A stretch of DNA of 64,000 bases from a virus. Location of the stretch: IMG/VR virus record IMGVR_UViG_3300046167_000825, positions 186,001-250,000 of that record, one strand, 5' to 3'. A program made the translations under genes and the position numbers. Shown here piece after piece: positions 7,744-16,453 of this stretch; position 1 is the first letter of the stretch; each line of letters opens with the position of its first letter. The notes beneath the pieces are model-generated. The model did no database searches. It was given only the letters and a program-made list of their open reading frames with translations, and was not told where the DNA came from.

Positions 7744-9252
7744 ATGCAATTCATCGACATCTGGCAAAAACTAACAGAAGTACAAAAAGATCGAACATTG
7801 ATACGAGCGAAATATCGTGAGTGGAAACGATTAAACAAGACGATAACAAAGGCTTTCGGTTTGGATTACGCCCAAACGAAAGCCTTTGGTTTATGGGCTA
7901 TGTCTCGTGAGTGGGATGCGACTGAGGACATCTCTGAAGAAATCTCTGAAGGTTTTTCAGAAGAAGACACACTTGATATTCCAGATGAGCCGTTGCTCGT
8001 AGATTCTTGGGCACACAACCAGACTTATTGGTACGACAAAGACCGAAAGTTGTATGTCGTGCATCTGCCTTCCCAAAAGAAACCTCTTGCCATTCCAGAA
8101 AGTAAATGGAAATCCATTCGAGAAGCCTATTCCAATTGGGATGGGACACCATCAAGTGTCAATGAGATTTGTCGGAAGCAAGGTTTATCTCGTAGAACAG
8201 TTGTAGAACTATTGCGAGTGATGGGTGTGACTCATGATAGTTCACCTTACACAGACGAGGAGTTCTCAGAAAGGGGGGAAGGGGAACTTATAGAAGACCT
8301 TCTCCGTAAGAAGGAAGAAAAAGTCTTGATGAAAGCCCAACAGAAAGAGTGGAGTCGAGTCAAAAAAGATGCTGACAAATATCGTTCGGCTTCAATGATT
8401 GCCAATGATACCTTCAATCGTTTGCTTGACAGCACGAAAAAATACAATGTCCCCAAAGCCAAATGGAAGAAACCCACAAAAGAATCCTATTCGATTGTCA
8501 TATCTCCCACTGATTTCCACTGGGGTAAATATGCACCCGTTTATGGTGGTGACCCCTACAATCGAGATATCGCCAAAGAGAGATTGTGGGAAGCAACTCT
8601 AGGTATCCTTTCTCAAGTCAAAGAAAGAGGAGCACCCGATTATATTTATCTCGCTCTCGGGGGCGATGGCTTACACATTGATAACCAAAACAAAACTACA
8701 ACTCGTGGAACACTCCAAGATTGTGATGGGACACCAGAAGAACTGGCTTGGACTTGGGTTGAGATGTGTCGTGAATATGTTGATTTAGTTCGACAGTTCG
8801 CACCCGTAAAACTCTTTGTGGTTGCTGGTAATCATGATTATTATACTGCAACACTTCTCCGTGCAGCGATGAAAGGTTGGTTTCATCGAACAGAGGAAGT
8901 TGAGATTTGTGAGAGCATGTTGAATCGTCAATACGATGTTTACGGAACGAACTTGATTGCTTTCCTACACGGTGATATTGGTTCAGTGAAAGATTGGCCC
9001 GCTATCATTGCTGGGGAAGAGCGAGAGAAATGGGGTATCACCAAGAACAAGTTCATATTCACGGGACACTTCCACACAGAAAGAGAACTGCCGACCTTCG
9101 GTAATGTGACTGTGTATCGTATGCCATCCCTCGCTGGAACTGATGCTTGGCACGCAAGTAAAGGATACAAATCCCGTAAAGCATTGGTTGGGTATGTTGT
9201 ATCAAAGACACGAGGCGTTGTCGGTCAGATAATAGAACCCGTTGAGGAGTAA
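7744..9252 (+). CDS. HTH-metallophosphoesterase
   Basis: 502 residues. A helix-turn-helix at about 137-160 (NEICRKQGLSRRTVVELLRV) precedes a calcineurin-type metallophosphoesterase with all metal motifs: DFHW (257-260), GGDGLH (306-311), GNHD (362-365), H409 and GHFH (441-444). The substrate could be DNA or RNA ends, or a nucleotide; the HTH suggests DNA targeting. AGGAG eight bases upstream of 7744 decides the start; the frame is open to a TTG at 7687 without a ribosome site. Followed two bases later by a co-transcribed unknown. Confidence 0.85.
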   Translation: MQFIDIWQKLTEVQKDRTLIRAKYREWKRLNKTITKAFGLDYAQTKAFGLWAMSREWDATEDISEEISEGFSEEDTLDIPDEPLLVDSWAHNQTYWYDKDRKLYVVHLPSQKKPLAIPESKWKSIREAYSNWDGTPSSVNEICRKQGLSRRTVVELLRVMGVTHDSSPYTDEEFSERGEGELIEDLLRKKEEKVLMKAQQKEWSRVKKDADKYRSASMIANDTFNRLLDSTKKYNVPKAKWKKPTKESYSIVISPTDFHWGKYAPVYGGDPYNRDIAKERLWEATLGILSQVKERGAPDYIYLALGGDGLHIDNQNKTTTRGTLQDCDGTPEELAWTWVEMCREYVDLVRQFAPVKLFVVAGNHDYYTATLLRAAMKGWFHRTEEVEICESMLNRQYDVYGTNLIAFLHGDIGSVKDWPAIIAGEEREKWGITKNKFIFTGHFHTERELPTFGNVTVYRMPSLAGTDAWHASKGYKSRKALVGYVVSKTRGVVGQIIEPVEE

Positions 9253-9254
9253 CA

Positions 9255-9689
9255 ATGAACATTCCAACTCAAGAAGAAATCTTTGCTCGCTTCCCTAAGT
9301 TGTTCTCTCAGAAAGACCTCTCCATACAAGAATCTTGTATGGCTTGGGGTCTCTCTCATGGAGAAGGTTGGAATCATATCATTGTTGAACTCTGTGAAGC
9401 CATCGAAGCCCATTATAAAGAACTAGCCGAAACTGGGAGGAAGATTATCCCCATCGGAGGAGATGTCCCAGAAGAACTAGAAGAAGACCAATACACTTAC
9501 GAAGTGGAGTTCGCACAAGTGAAATCAAAATGGTATCAGTTGAGGGTGTATTACATTGGTGGCGATAAAAAAGTTGCGGGTTTGGTGAGTGCCGCCGAAG
9601 AGAAATCTCTCGTGATTTGTGAGGGTTGTGGGAAGGATTTCCCCGATGAAAGGATGTCATGGTGTGACCCATGTCGAACTAAGAGATGA
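9255..9689 (+). CDS. Hypothetical protein with C-terminal zinc ribbon
   Basis: 144 residues. The first 110 form an acidic alpha/beta domain; the last 30 carry CEGCGKDF and CDPC, a four-Cys zinc ribbon. GAGGAG precedes the ATG, two bases after the metallophosphoesterase stop, so the pair is one operon. The ribbon suggests nucleic-acid or protein binding, possibly in partnership with the phosphoesterase. Confidence 0.75.
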   Translation: MNIPTQEEIFARFPKLFSQKDLSIQESCMAWGLSHGEGWNHIIVELCEAIEAHYKELAETGRKIIPIGGDVPEELEEDQYTYEVEFAQVKSKWYQLRVYYIGGDKKVAGLVSAAEEKSLVICEGCGKDFPDERMSWCDPCRTKR

Positions 9690-9844
9690 TTTTGAGATAG
9701 AAATCTGAGGGTTTTTCTATTGATCTGAACATCCTAGTTCTGCGACACAAAATGAATATCAAATAAAAGGTTTTACCACTAAAAAAGTCTATTCTTATTA
9801 CATCCCAATATAGAAGAATTACATAGTAATCTTTAAGAAAAGTG

Positions 9845-9873
9845 CGGTTGCGTTTTTTTAAGAGACCCGTATA
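9845..9873 (+). promoter_or_regulatory. N17-class promoter
   Basis: CGGTTG, 17 bases, CGTATA, in the 220-base gap before the SWIM gene at 9910. The preceding bases GTG are also shared with the sites at 48037 and 20067. The rest of the gap (9690-9840) is AT-rich and holds only a weak hairpin. Confidence 0.72.
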
Positions 9874-9909
9874 GATAGTGTCAATCAATCACTACTATCG
9901 GAGAATACT

Positions 9910-10458
9910 ATGACATTACTTGAAACTTTGAACACAATCGCCACTTCAACACTTGACAACGCTCGCATGAAAACCCACAAGCGAGTGTGGGAAGTTCTTC
10001 CTCACCTTGTCAATGTGCGTGCAGACCGTTCAGAGAACGCCCTCAAAGCAGAGTGTGTTGGTGCTGACGGCAGTACTTACGAAATCACTCTCACCCTTGA
10101 GGGCAAGGTTGCCAAGCACGAATGTACTTGTGAGGCTTCTAAGAAAGACACCAATGCCCCTTGCAAGCACGCTCTTGCCGTTGCTTGGCGATGGGAGAAC
10201 CGTCAGACTGAAGACAAGGGTCAAGACCTTGCACAATCACAAGGTCGTCCTAGCCACCACATTGTGCGTGGTACAGTTGAACGAGAAACAGCCAAAGCCG
10301 TTCTGATCAAGGACGAGAATGGTAAGAGCGAGTTCTTCCCAAAACGCTTTGTTGAGGGTAACGAGGTCGATGGCTTTGCTATCCCATATTTCCTTATGGA
10401 AGGCAAGGAAATCACTTCAGAGCCTACTTACATTGTGCCAGTACGAAAAGCCTCATAG
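9910..10458 (+). CDS. SWIM zinc-finger protein
   Basis: 182 residues with a SWIM motif: C72, C74, C85, H87 (CTC-x10-CKH), a zinc-binding fold used for DNA or protein contacts. The N-terminus is helical; the C-terminal 70 residues form a second domain containing a lysine-rich strand pattern. Expressed alone from the N17 promoter just upstream and ended by a strong terminator. A second SWIM protein is encoded at 63242-63625. Proposed role: DNA-binding accessory protein in recombination or regulation. Confidence 0.8.
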   Translation: MTLLETLNTIATSTLDNARMKTHKRVWEVLPHLVNVRADRSENALKAECVGADGSTYEITLTLEGKVAKHECTCEASKKDTNAPCKHALAVAWRWENRQTEDKGQDLAQSQGRPSHHIVRGTVERETAKAVLIKDENGKSEFFPKRFVEGNEVDGFAIPYFLMEGKEITSEPTYIVPVRKAS

Positions 10459-10481
10459 GGAGGCTTCTCGCTCACGAGAAA

Positions 10482-10522
10482 AGCCACCCCGATATTACAT
10501 CGTGGGTGGCTCTCGTTTTTTT
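10482..10522 (+). terminator. Rho-independent terminator
   Basis: AGCCACCC pairs with GGGTGGCT, with an inner CGAT/ATCG stem, followed by CTCG and seven T residues. It ends the SWIM transcript. A second smaller hairpin (TTCTCG/CGAGAA) lies just upstream at 10465-10480. Confidence 0.88.
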
Positions 10523-10553
10523 GTTTGTTGGTTTCAAGAATCTGATGAACGGT

Positions 10554-10910
10554 TCAAATCTCCTCAAAGACCTCGTACAGAAAGACCTCCGTCCCTTTGT
10601 ACCAGAAAGACATCACAGACTTATCAAAGGTTTTCAGATGGACATCGTCATTTTTAACCTCTGTTATTGAGTGGTAAATGAGTTTGTTGTCCTCTACCCT
10701 CAAAGAGGTGGTGATGGGTGGGGAGTGCCGTTCAAAAGACACAGAATCCTTACGTTTAAGTCCCAAGCCATCGACATAACTTTTGATGAACCCAGACAGA
10801 GATGTGAATGGTATCATCTCCTTCTTTTGTTCAAGGGGTTCTTCCCAGTTGTGTCCGTAATTGACAAAGGCGTTTCCTTTGCTCACTTCAATGAAGACTT
10901 CAATTTCCAT
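10554..10910 (-). CDS. Hypothetical protein
   Basis: 118 residues, GAGGAG before the ATG. Last gene of a four-gene minus operon (12697 down to 10554). The beta-rich sequence shows no recognised motif. The gene is convergent with the SWIM gene. Confidence 0.7.
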   Translation of the reverse strand: MEIEVFIEVSKGNAFVNYGHNWEEPLEQKKEMIPFTSLSGFIKSYVDGLGLKRKDSVSFERHSPPITTSLRVEDNKLIYHSITEVKNDDVHLKTFDKSVMSFWYKGTEVFLYEVFEEI

Positions 10911-10912
10911 GT

Positions 10913-11275
10913 TTATTCTCCTCGTAATGATGCTTTGAGATAGCAGACGGGATTACTCCCTCGCCAGAGGTGGGTGTGTTCAGTTCGCCCACAGAGTTCG
11001 GGGTTTTCTTCAAATGTGATTTCAACACGATTGCCTTCTATGAGAGTGAAGCCCGTTATCACCCCACCAATGTATGACGGTTCGGCTTTACTCTCAACGA
11101 GAATGAGGTTTTCCCCCACCAAGTCTAAAGTCTTATCGTGGTTCATCGCCCACAAGCCCGTTTTCCAAGTAGACGGTATAGACTGTTGTAGATTTCCATC
11201 GACTACTGTCCATTCAGTGGTTTCCATACGAGTGAGTTTGTGGGCATTTCTGCACAGTAAGGCTAGGGCTATCAT
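10913..11275 (-). CDS. Hypothetical protein
   Basis: 120 residues, AAGGAG upstream; the ATG overlaps the stop of the preceding gene by four bases. Residues about 65-118 (GGVITGFTLIEGNRVEITF, then LCGRTEHTHLWRGSNPVCYL) look like a small beta-barrel and include conserved-looking Cys and His residues. No family assignment. Confidence 0.7.
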   Translation of the reverse strand: MIALALLCRNAHKLTRMETTEWTVVDGNLQQSIPSTWKTGLWAMNHDKTLDLVGENLILVESKAEPSYIGGVITGFTLIEGNRVEITFEENPELCGRTEHTHLWRGSNPVCYLKASLRGE

Positions 11276-11718
11276 TGGGTTGCTCCTTGTAAGAGGTTGG
11301 TTAGTTGTTGATGTTCTTTAGGGACATTCACCCAACGGGTTTTTTTCCCGAAGGATAATTCATTCACAATGGCTCTGATGCCATATCCAATACCGAACTT
11401 AATGACGAGTTTGGATGAGGTTATAGAAGTTTCCATCATACTCATCTCGTAAAAGGATTCACCTTCACTAGTGTCCCCCCAAACTCTTGAAAGACTAGAA
11501 AGGGCTTCATCTAAAACATATCCAACCAGTCGGGGCTGGCAGACTTGAATGAGGGAATAATTATCGAAAGTCACATCTTCCAAACAATGGAGATAAAGAA
11601 ATGATGTGATTTTATCCTTCGTAAGCGTTCGCCCATGATTCTTCGTGAAGAAAGTTTCTGGGGCAGTAACGAGGTATTTGTTCAGTTCTTCAATTAGAAC
11701 TCTTGTTTCTTCAGTCAT
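11272..11718 (-). CDS. Hypothetical protein
   Basis: 148 residues with AAGGAG before the ATG. Predominantly helical. Second gene of the minus operon started at 12697, overlapping the following gene by four bases. No recognised family. Confidence 0.7.
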   Translation of the reverse strand: MTEETRVLIEELNKYLVTAPETFFTKNHGRTLTKDKITSFLYLHCLEDVTFDNYSLIQVCQPRLVGYVLDEALSSLSRVWGDTSEGESFYEMSMMETSITSSKLVIKFGIGYGIRAIVNELSFGKKTRWVNVPKEHQQLTNLLQGATQ

Positions 11719-11737
11719 AATAAACTCCTTGTTCTAG

Positions 11738-12697
11738 TTACACGGTTTTCTTGTGTTGAGTCGATCCCAATTTGGTCTGTAAATCCTCTGTTTTCACTTG
11801 TATGATTGTTCGTTTGTCTTGTGTCCAAGACACTTTCTCCAAACCCAATGCTTTTAATATCCGTTTCGTGTTCTCCCATAATTGATCTTCCACGCTGAAA
11901 GACACTGCCCCTTGTTGTTTCAAATGGGTGGCGACAAGATATGCTTTGTGTATCTCACATAAAATGGGGTAGTAGTTTATATGATTCAAACCAGAGGTTT
12001 GAATGACATCGTACCAAGCCTTGTTTGCGAGGTAAGGCACACAGTGTTCCATAAACCGTTTGAGGACACCCTCTCTACCAACGGGGGCATCAATATAATG
12101 CTGTTCTGTTCTCGTGGTGTAGATATACATTTCTTGGCATAATGAGGGGTATTTGATTGTTGCTTGAGGGTCACCAAAAGTTTGGAAGAAATGGTTATGA
12201 ACATAGTCTTCCAGAACAGTCTTAGAGAACCTTTGTAGAGGTCTCTCGCTCTCAATCTCCCACACTTTGTCGGCAAAGCCTTGTACTGATGGGTGGAACT
12301 CCCCAAAAGAGCCATTGTGGTGAACTCTATTATAGGGGTTGGCTAGAAAAAGTCTTACGGGATATCGTTGAAGTTCAATTCGGTTGTTCTTTATGAGGGG
12401 ATGAACAACACCAACTTTAGGGACGTTTTTAACTGGAAAGGTCAGTTCTGTTTTAGGTTGGAACGATGTTGGGAATCGCTCTGGGTTTTCCGAGTAATCC
12501 CTTTGATCAAAGTGGTGGTGAACCCATTTCGTTGAGAAGGATTCAATGTCACCATACTTAACACGAACGCCTAGATGATTACTTTCTTGTACGATGGCGG
12601 GGAAGTTGTATTCCCCCGATTTGTAAAAAAAGCAAACCCAAAGAAGGTCGCCTTTCGCTATTTCATTGTATGACAATCGCATTGCTTGTTTTGGCAT
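11738..12697 (-). CDS. Hypothetical protein
   Basis: 319 residues with AAGGAA upstream. Residues about 10-60 look like a small SH3- or Tudor-like beta barrel (GDLLWVCFFYKSGEYNFPAIV, then VRVKYGDIE); the remainder is helical and aromatic-rich. It is the first gene of a minus operon and has an N17-class promoter 41-69 bases upstream. Function unknown. Confidence 0.7.
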   Translation of the reverse strand: MPKQAMRLSYNEIAKGDLLWVCFFYKSGEYNFPAIVQESNHLGVRVKYGDIESFSTKWVHHHFDQRDYSENPERFPTSFQPKTELTFPVKNVPKVGVVHPLIKNNRIELQRYPVRLFLANPYNRVHHNGSFGEFHPSVQGFADKVWEIESERPLQRFSKTVLEDYVHNHFFQTFGDPQATIKYPSLCQEMYIYTTRTEQHYIDAPVGREGVLKRFMEHCVPYLANKAWYDVIQTSGLNHINYYPILCEIHKAYLVATHLKQQGAVSFSVEDQLWENTKRILKALGLEKVSWTQDKRTIIQVKTEDLQTKLGSTQHKKTV

Positions 12698-12713
12698 GGG
12701 GTATTCCTTTTTT

Positions 12714-12742
12714 TTGTGAGAAGTGCTAGACTTTTCTTATAC
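12714..12742 (+). promoter_or_regulatory. Possible host-type promoter
   Basis: TTGTGA, 17 bases, TTATAC, ending about 26 bases before the ATG at 12769. Its -10 box shares bases with the minus-strand N17 promoter at 12738-12766, so the two would be mutually exclusive. Weak match to sigma-70. Confidence 0.3.
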
Positions 12743-12766
12743 GGAAACCCAGAGGAGAAACAACTG
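12738..12766 (-). promoter_or_regulatory. N17-class promoter (minus)
   Basis: Read on the minus strand: CAGTTG, 17 bases, CGTATA. Drives the operon from 12697 down to 10554. The upstream box ends two bases before the ATG of the divergent gene at 12769. Confidence 0.7.
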
Positions 12767-12768
12767 CT

Positions 12769-13017
12769 ATGTCTTTAATCACACTGAAGGAACAAACAGA
12801 AGACACCTTTTACGGGTGTCTTGGGTCGCTAGAGATACTTGTCCAGTATAGGAAAGACCGATGGTCATACACTATGCTTGAAAAAGAAATCGGTGGGGGA
12901 TGGGGGCGACACGCCTCAGCATCCAATTTAAAAGAGGTGTTGCACAAACTCGCACAACACCTCCCGAACATGAGGATCTTCTTATTATTAGAAAATAGAG
13001 AACTTGATGAAGTCTGA
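12769..13017 (+). CDS. Small hypothetical protein
   Basis: 82 residues, GAGGAG upstream. Single plus-strand gene between two minus operons; its 3' end overlaps the 3' end of the convergent coiled-coil gene by 30 bases. A Gly-rich GGGWGRHA patch is the only notable feature. Function unknown. Confidence 0.62.
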   Translation: MSLITLKEQTEDTFYGCLGSLEILVQYRKDRWSYTMLEKEIGGGWGRHASASNLKEVLHKLAQHLPNMRIFLLLENRELDEV

Positions 13018-14136
13018 AAGATGCTTGAAAGTTCCTTCCTTGTAGCCCTTTGAACTTGATTTCAAAGAACAAGAGATATTGACTGTGATGGTTTCCTCTT
13101 TTGGCAAACCATCCAACAAAGGACGATATCGCTCACCCAACATATAAATTAATTTATGGATTTGATCTTCAGAGGGAGTACCACCTTGCCAATCAAGAGA
13201 TTGCCACATCTTGAGACGATCTTTGTCATTAGCACTATAAAGTTGTTCAAATTGAACTCTTGCTTGGGACAAAAGCCCTTTTACTTTGTCTGCTGACTCT
13301 TTTTGCTTACGATAATCCTTGAAGACTTTCTTGGCTTCCTCAGAAGATTCTTTCCAAGATTTCTCCATTTGAACCCAAGCCTCGTTGTCTTCACCATTCA
13401 TCTTAGGAGAGATGTTTTCAAGTTCTTGTTCTATTCTCGTAGCCTTGGCTCTCAGCACTTGATGTTCTTCCTCTTTTTGTTGAACATTCAACTGAGCCTC
13501 TTGGAGTTCCGATTCTAGTTCGTTTATCTTATCTTGCAAGATATCCAAGCGTTCCAGTTCGACTTCTTCGTTCTTCATTGCACTTGCCAAAGATTGAGCA
13601 TCTCCCAACATCTCAGCCAGAAGCCTCTTTTGGTCTTTATCTGTTTTCTGACTGATTAACTCAAGAGAGTTCTTACCAGCCTTAATCTCGAAGGGGGCTT
13701 GCAAACCAACTTTCTGTAAATAGGCTATGAGGGAAGGCATGTCATTGTAGAAGCCTTGTGGTTTATTACTTTGCTTTGTTTCAGAGGTTTCATCCCAATG
13801 AATGACTGTGTGTTCCAAAGAGATCACGGCAAAAGGAACAGTCGCTGGGAAGAACTTTTGGAAGTCACGAATGAAGTTCGGGTGCGATTGTATCACAACA
13901 CCTTTTGGGGCTTTACCACTAGAGGCTTTTTCAACTGCCTTCAGAAACATTGCTGCACCACCACGATTGGTGTTCATGGCATATAGATTCTCTAAATGTC
14001 CATCATCAATTCCCACCAACACCTCGGCTGTTCGGTTCATGAGAGTGGCTTTCTTCAAGACGGCACGAATCTCTGGGTTCGTTTTTGCTTGTTTGATAAG
14101 TTCCGTGATAAACGCAAGGCTTTTTTGTGAATCCAT
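12988..14136 (-). CDS. Coiled-coil protein
   Basis: 382 residues. The middle (about 170-300) is a long coiled coil rich in Glu, Lys and Leu; the N-terminal 150 residues form a globular domain. I took the ATG at 14136, which has GGAGA six bases upstream, over the ATG at 14160. No family recognised. Structural, scaffolding or DNA-associated roles are all possible. Confidence 0.7.
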   Translation of the reverse strand: MDSQKSLAFITELIKQAKTNPEIRAVLKKATLMNRTAEVLVGIDDGHLENLYAMNTNRGGAAMFLKAVEKASSGKAPKGVVIQSHPNFIRDFQKFFPATVPFAVISLEHTVIHWDETSETKQSNKPQGFYNDMPSLIAYLQKVGLQAPFEIKAGKNSLELISQKTDKDQKRLLAEMLGDAQSLASAMKNEEVELERLDILQDKINELESELQEAQLNVQQKEEEHQVLRAKATRIEQELENISPKMNGEDNEAWVQMEKSWKESSEEAKKVFKDYRKQKESADKVKGLLSQARVQFEQLYSANDKDRLKMWQSLDWQGGTPSEDQIHKLIYMLGERYRPLLDGLPKEETITVNISCSLKSSSKGYKEGTFKHLSDFIKFSIF

Positions 14137-14228
14137 TGTAGTTCTCCGTAAGTTTTTCATTATTAAAAATATATAGGAAGATTATTCTGCTGGTGTGACT
14201 CTAACCGTAGTTCAAGAATCTTTGAGGG

Positions 14229-14567
14229 CTAGATGAGATAAGGCTTGGCGAAACCTTTCTCAATGAGCCATTGATTGATATTGGTATCTCCCACAAATAT
14301 CTCACAGAGCCATCGACCATATTTACCCTTCCCGTAAGACTTCAGAGTGACCTCTTGATTGAGGACTTGTTTTTTGAGTTCGTCACGGGAGTTCTGGGCA
14401 GCCAGTTTCAGTTCGGGATTCTTATCCCGTAGTTCGGGAGTGTCTATCCCGTACAGACGGATCTTGACCTTTTTCTGAATCATATAAAAACCCAAATCAA
14501 CATCGGCTGTTACGGTATCCCCGTCATAGACAGCCGTTATCAAGGCTTTATAATTATAGAGTTCCAT
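14229..14567 (-). CDS. Thermonuclease-like (SNase) endonuclease
   Basis: 112 residues of the staphylococcal nuclease fold: YDGDTV (14-19) for metal, RLYGIDTPE with Arg37, Asp42 and Glu45, and GRW with Arg85, matching the family's catalytic Arg, Glu, Arg. It has no signal peptide, so it acts in the cytoplasm, likely degrading host DNA or RNA. The start overlaps the stop of the upstream gene, suggesting coupled translation. Confidence 0.88.
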   Translation of the reverse strand: MELYNYKALITAVYDGDTVTADVDLGFYMIQKKVKIRLYGIDTPELRDKNPELKLAAQNSRDELKKQVLNQEVTLKSYGKGKYGRWLCEIFVGDTNINQWLIEKGFAKPYLI

Positions 14568-15559
14568 TACTTTAACTCAACAGCACAGACCCATTCACCA
14601 TCGCCATACCATTGAACAGAGATGCCCTCGATGTATTTTTTGTAGGGCTTTAAGGCACGTTCAAACCGTGCTTCAATGGGCCAACCAGCACCGTCACCAT
14701 CGTATTCCTCATAGTGACCAGAATCTCCCGTGTAGCATCGAATCGTCTTCCCACTCACAAACACATCATTGGGATTGCCGTCATAGTATCGAATAACCGA
14801 CTTGAAAACATCCACAATTTCTTGTCTTTTGTTGACGAACTCTTGATTGGGGTTGTTCTTTATAGTTACGCCACTCATCTCACCATTCTCCAAGAGCCAC
14901 TCTCTTGCTGGTTTGAGTGTCGTAAACCGCTGTATCCATCCGTCATGCACAATGATGTGTTTATATTCGCCCGATGTCTCTAACACAATGCCGAAAGACA
15001 AGTTGTCTGTCAGAGCCAGCATCATTCTCCATTGTCCATTCGTGCGGTGTCTTTTTGAAGCATCTCGGAGAGGGGGTATATTCGAGATGTACTTTTTCAT
15101 CTCTTTGTAGAAAGGCTTGAAATTATCTACAACTGTTTTCGGAAATGCTTTTGCTTCTACCCTTATGAGGGTTTTTCGCAACTTCTCTCTATTTTTCGAT
15201 GCTTTCTCGGCTTGCTTCTCGGCTGACACCAATGCAGATTGGATTTTTTTCGCTAACGATGTATTCCCAGTCTGTTGAACTAACTCCAAAGTAGCCTTCA
15301 AGTTTTCGATCACTTTATCAGCATTATCTCTGACTTTTTTTGATTCATTGAACTTTGCTAGTATCTCTTTGAAAGTAGTCATCGCTTCAGCGGCAAGACG
15401 AAAACCAAAGAAATCCTCTACCACCTCTGTGTAGTCCTCTAATTGGTTGTTCTTGACTTCAATTTGCTTCATCTGTCTGAGTATGTTCTTGAACTCACGG
15501 TCAAGGTTTGATTGTTTCAAATAACGATGGGCTATTCTTTCTGTACTTGATTTTGACAT
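14567..15559 (-). CDS. Coiled-coil hypothetical protein
   Basis: 330 residues. About 20-150 is coiled coil rich in Lys, Glu and Ala; the C-terminal 160 residues form a globular alpha/beta domain with WRMMLALTDNLSFGIVLE and a GDGAGW turn. I chose the ATG at 15559 because GGAG lies at a proper distance; the ATG at 15571 precedes that site. It shares an operon with the nuclease. Confidence 0.7.
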   Translation of the reverse strand: MSKSSTERIAHRYLKQSNLDREFKNILRQMKQIEVKNNQLEDYTEVVEDFFGFRLAAEAMTTFKEILAKFNESKKVRDNADKVIENLKATLELVQQTGNTSLAKKIQSALVSAEKQAEKASKNREKLRKTLIRVEAKAFPKTVVDNFKPFYKEMKKYISNIPPLRDASKRHRTNGQWRMMLALTDNLSFGIVLETSGEYKHIIVHDGWIQRFTTLKPAREWLLENGEMSGVTIKNNPNQEFVNKRQEIVDVFKSVIRYYDGNPNDVFVSGKTIRCYTGDSGHYEEYDGDGAGWPIEARFERALKPYKKYIEGISVQWYGDGEWVCAVELK

Positions 15560-15579
15560 AGTGTTCTCCATAAGGATAA

Positions 15580-15756
15580 TCAGTTCATCTCACGAACTAT
15601 GAGATAAGAGAGAGGTAGGTAGAACCCAAAGAAAATTGCAAAGACAACCCATGCACTTTCAAAGAGGTACAAAAACAAGCCCACTGCTAGTGCCAACAAG
15701 AAAGAAAGCACCGTGAGAAAGAAAGAAACTAGGAATGTTTTCAATAGACGGTTCAT
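15580..15756 (-). CDS. Small two-pass membrane protein
   Basis: 58 residues with two hydrophobic segments (about 8-30 and 35-54), a basic N-terminus and almost no soluble part. It stops 21 bases before the coiled-coil gene. There is no strong ribosome site. Candidates include a holin-like or superinfection-exclusion membrane protein; no specific evidence. Confidence 0.55.
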   Translation of the reverse strand: MNRLLKTFLVSFFLTVLSFLLALAVGLFLYLFESAWVVFAIFFGFYLPLSYLIVREMN

Positions 15757-15781
15757 ACCGAACTAGAAATATAAAAGGGCT

Positions 15782-15807
15782 ATTGCAATAATGCTCTGAT
15801 AAATAAT
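15782..15807 (+). promoter_or_regulatory. Possible promoter, ATAAATAAT type
   Basis: ATTGCAATA followed by ATAAATAAT, ending about 24 bases before the PAP2 start at 15830. Same words as at 1335-1352. Confidence 0.3.
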
Positions 15808-15829
15808 GGTAAGAAAATACGAGGCGACT

Positions 15830-16453
15830 ATGGACATCAACGACATCACCTACGGGCATCCCATTAAGAAGGCATTGAAAGACCTAGATAAAATTAGAGA
15901 ACTAGGTGTGACGGAACAACTATTTTTATTGCTCGTGGAAGCCATCAAACCACCTCGCAATGACAGTGCAGAAACCCTAGAGGAGTTGGAGTATCTTTAT
16001 GAACTCCAAGAGGAAGAAAGACCTTACATGGAACGAATCATTAAACGAGCCGATGACTCTGTGTCGGGCGTGTTTTTTGATATGTGTGGTGAATGGCAGA
16101 TTGACACATATGAAGAAGAAGCAATCGAACTCATGAAAAAATGGGGGTCATTGGCTGGAGTGATGAAGTTGTATTTCAATAGGGCTAGACCATATCAGTT
16201 AGCCCCACATCATGGTATTCCTCTATTTCCTATGCCCTCTATTTCAGCGTGGTCTGGAGCATTTCCCAGTGGACACACCATCCAAGCAGAAGCCCTCTCA
16301 AGATTCTATGGGGAAAAATACCCAGAGATTGCAGAGGCGTTTGAAGATTTAGCGAAAGCCATCTCTCACACGAGATTGGTGGGTGGTTTTCATTTCCCCT
16401 CAGATATTTTGGCATCTGAAATGTTGATGGATATCTTATGGGGGCGTTTATAA
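15830..16453 (+). CDS. PAP2-family acid phosphatase-like protein
   Basis: 207 residues with the three PAP2/vanadium-haloperoxidase motifs: FNRARP (117-121), PSGHT (146-150) and SHTRLVGGFHFPSD (179-192) with Arg182, His188 and Asp192. Unlike membrane lipid phosphatases there are no clear membrane segments or signal peptide, so a soluble phosphatase acting on nucleotides or small phosphates is more likely. The start at 15830 follows GAGG; an ATG eight codons earlier lacks a site. Confidence 0.83.
   Translation: MDINDITYGHPIKKALKDLDKIRELGVTEQLFLLLVEAIKPPRNDSAETLEELEYLYELQEEERPYMERIIKRADDSVSGVFFDMCGEWQIDTYEEEAIELMKKWGSLAGVMKLYFNRARPYQLAPHHGIPLFPMPSISAWSGAFPSGHTIQAEALSRFYGEKYPEIAEAFEDLAKAISHTRLVGGFHFPSDILASEMLMDILWGRL

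Noticed and set aside
9679-9888. 69-residue minus-strand frame in the gap before the SWIM gene
   Set aside because: Overlaps the N17 promoter, no Shine-Dalgarno, hydrophobic AT-derived composition.
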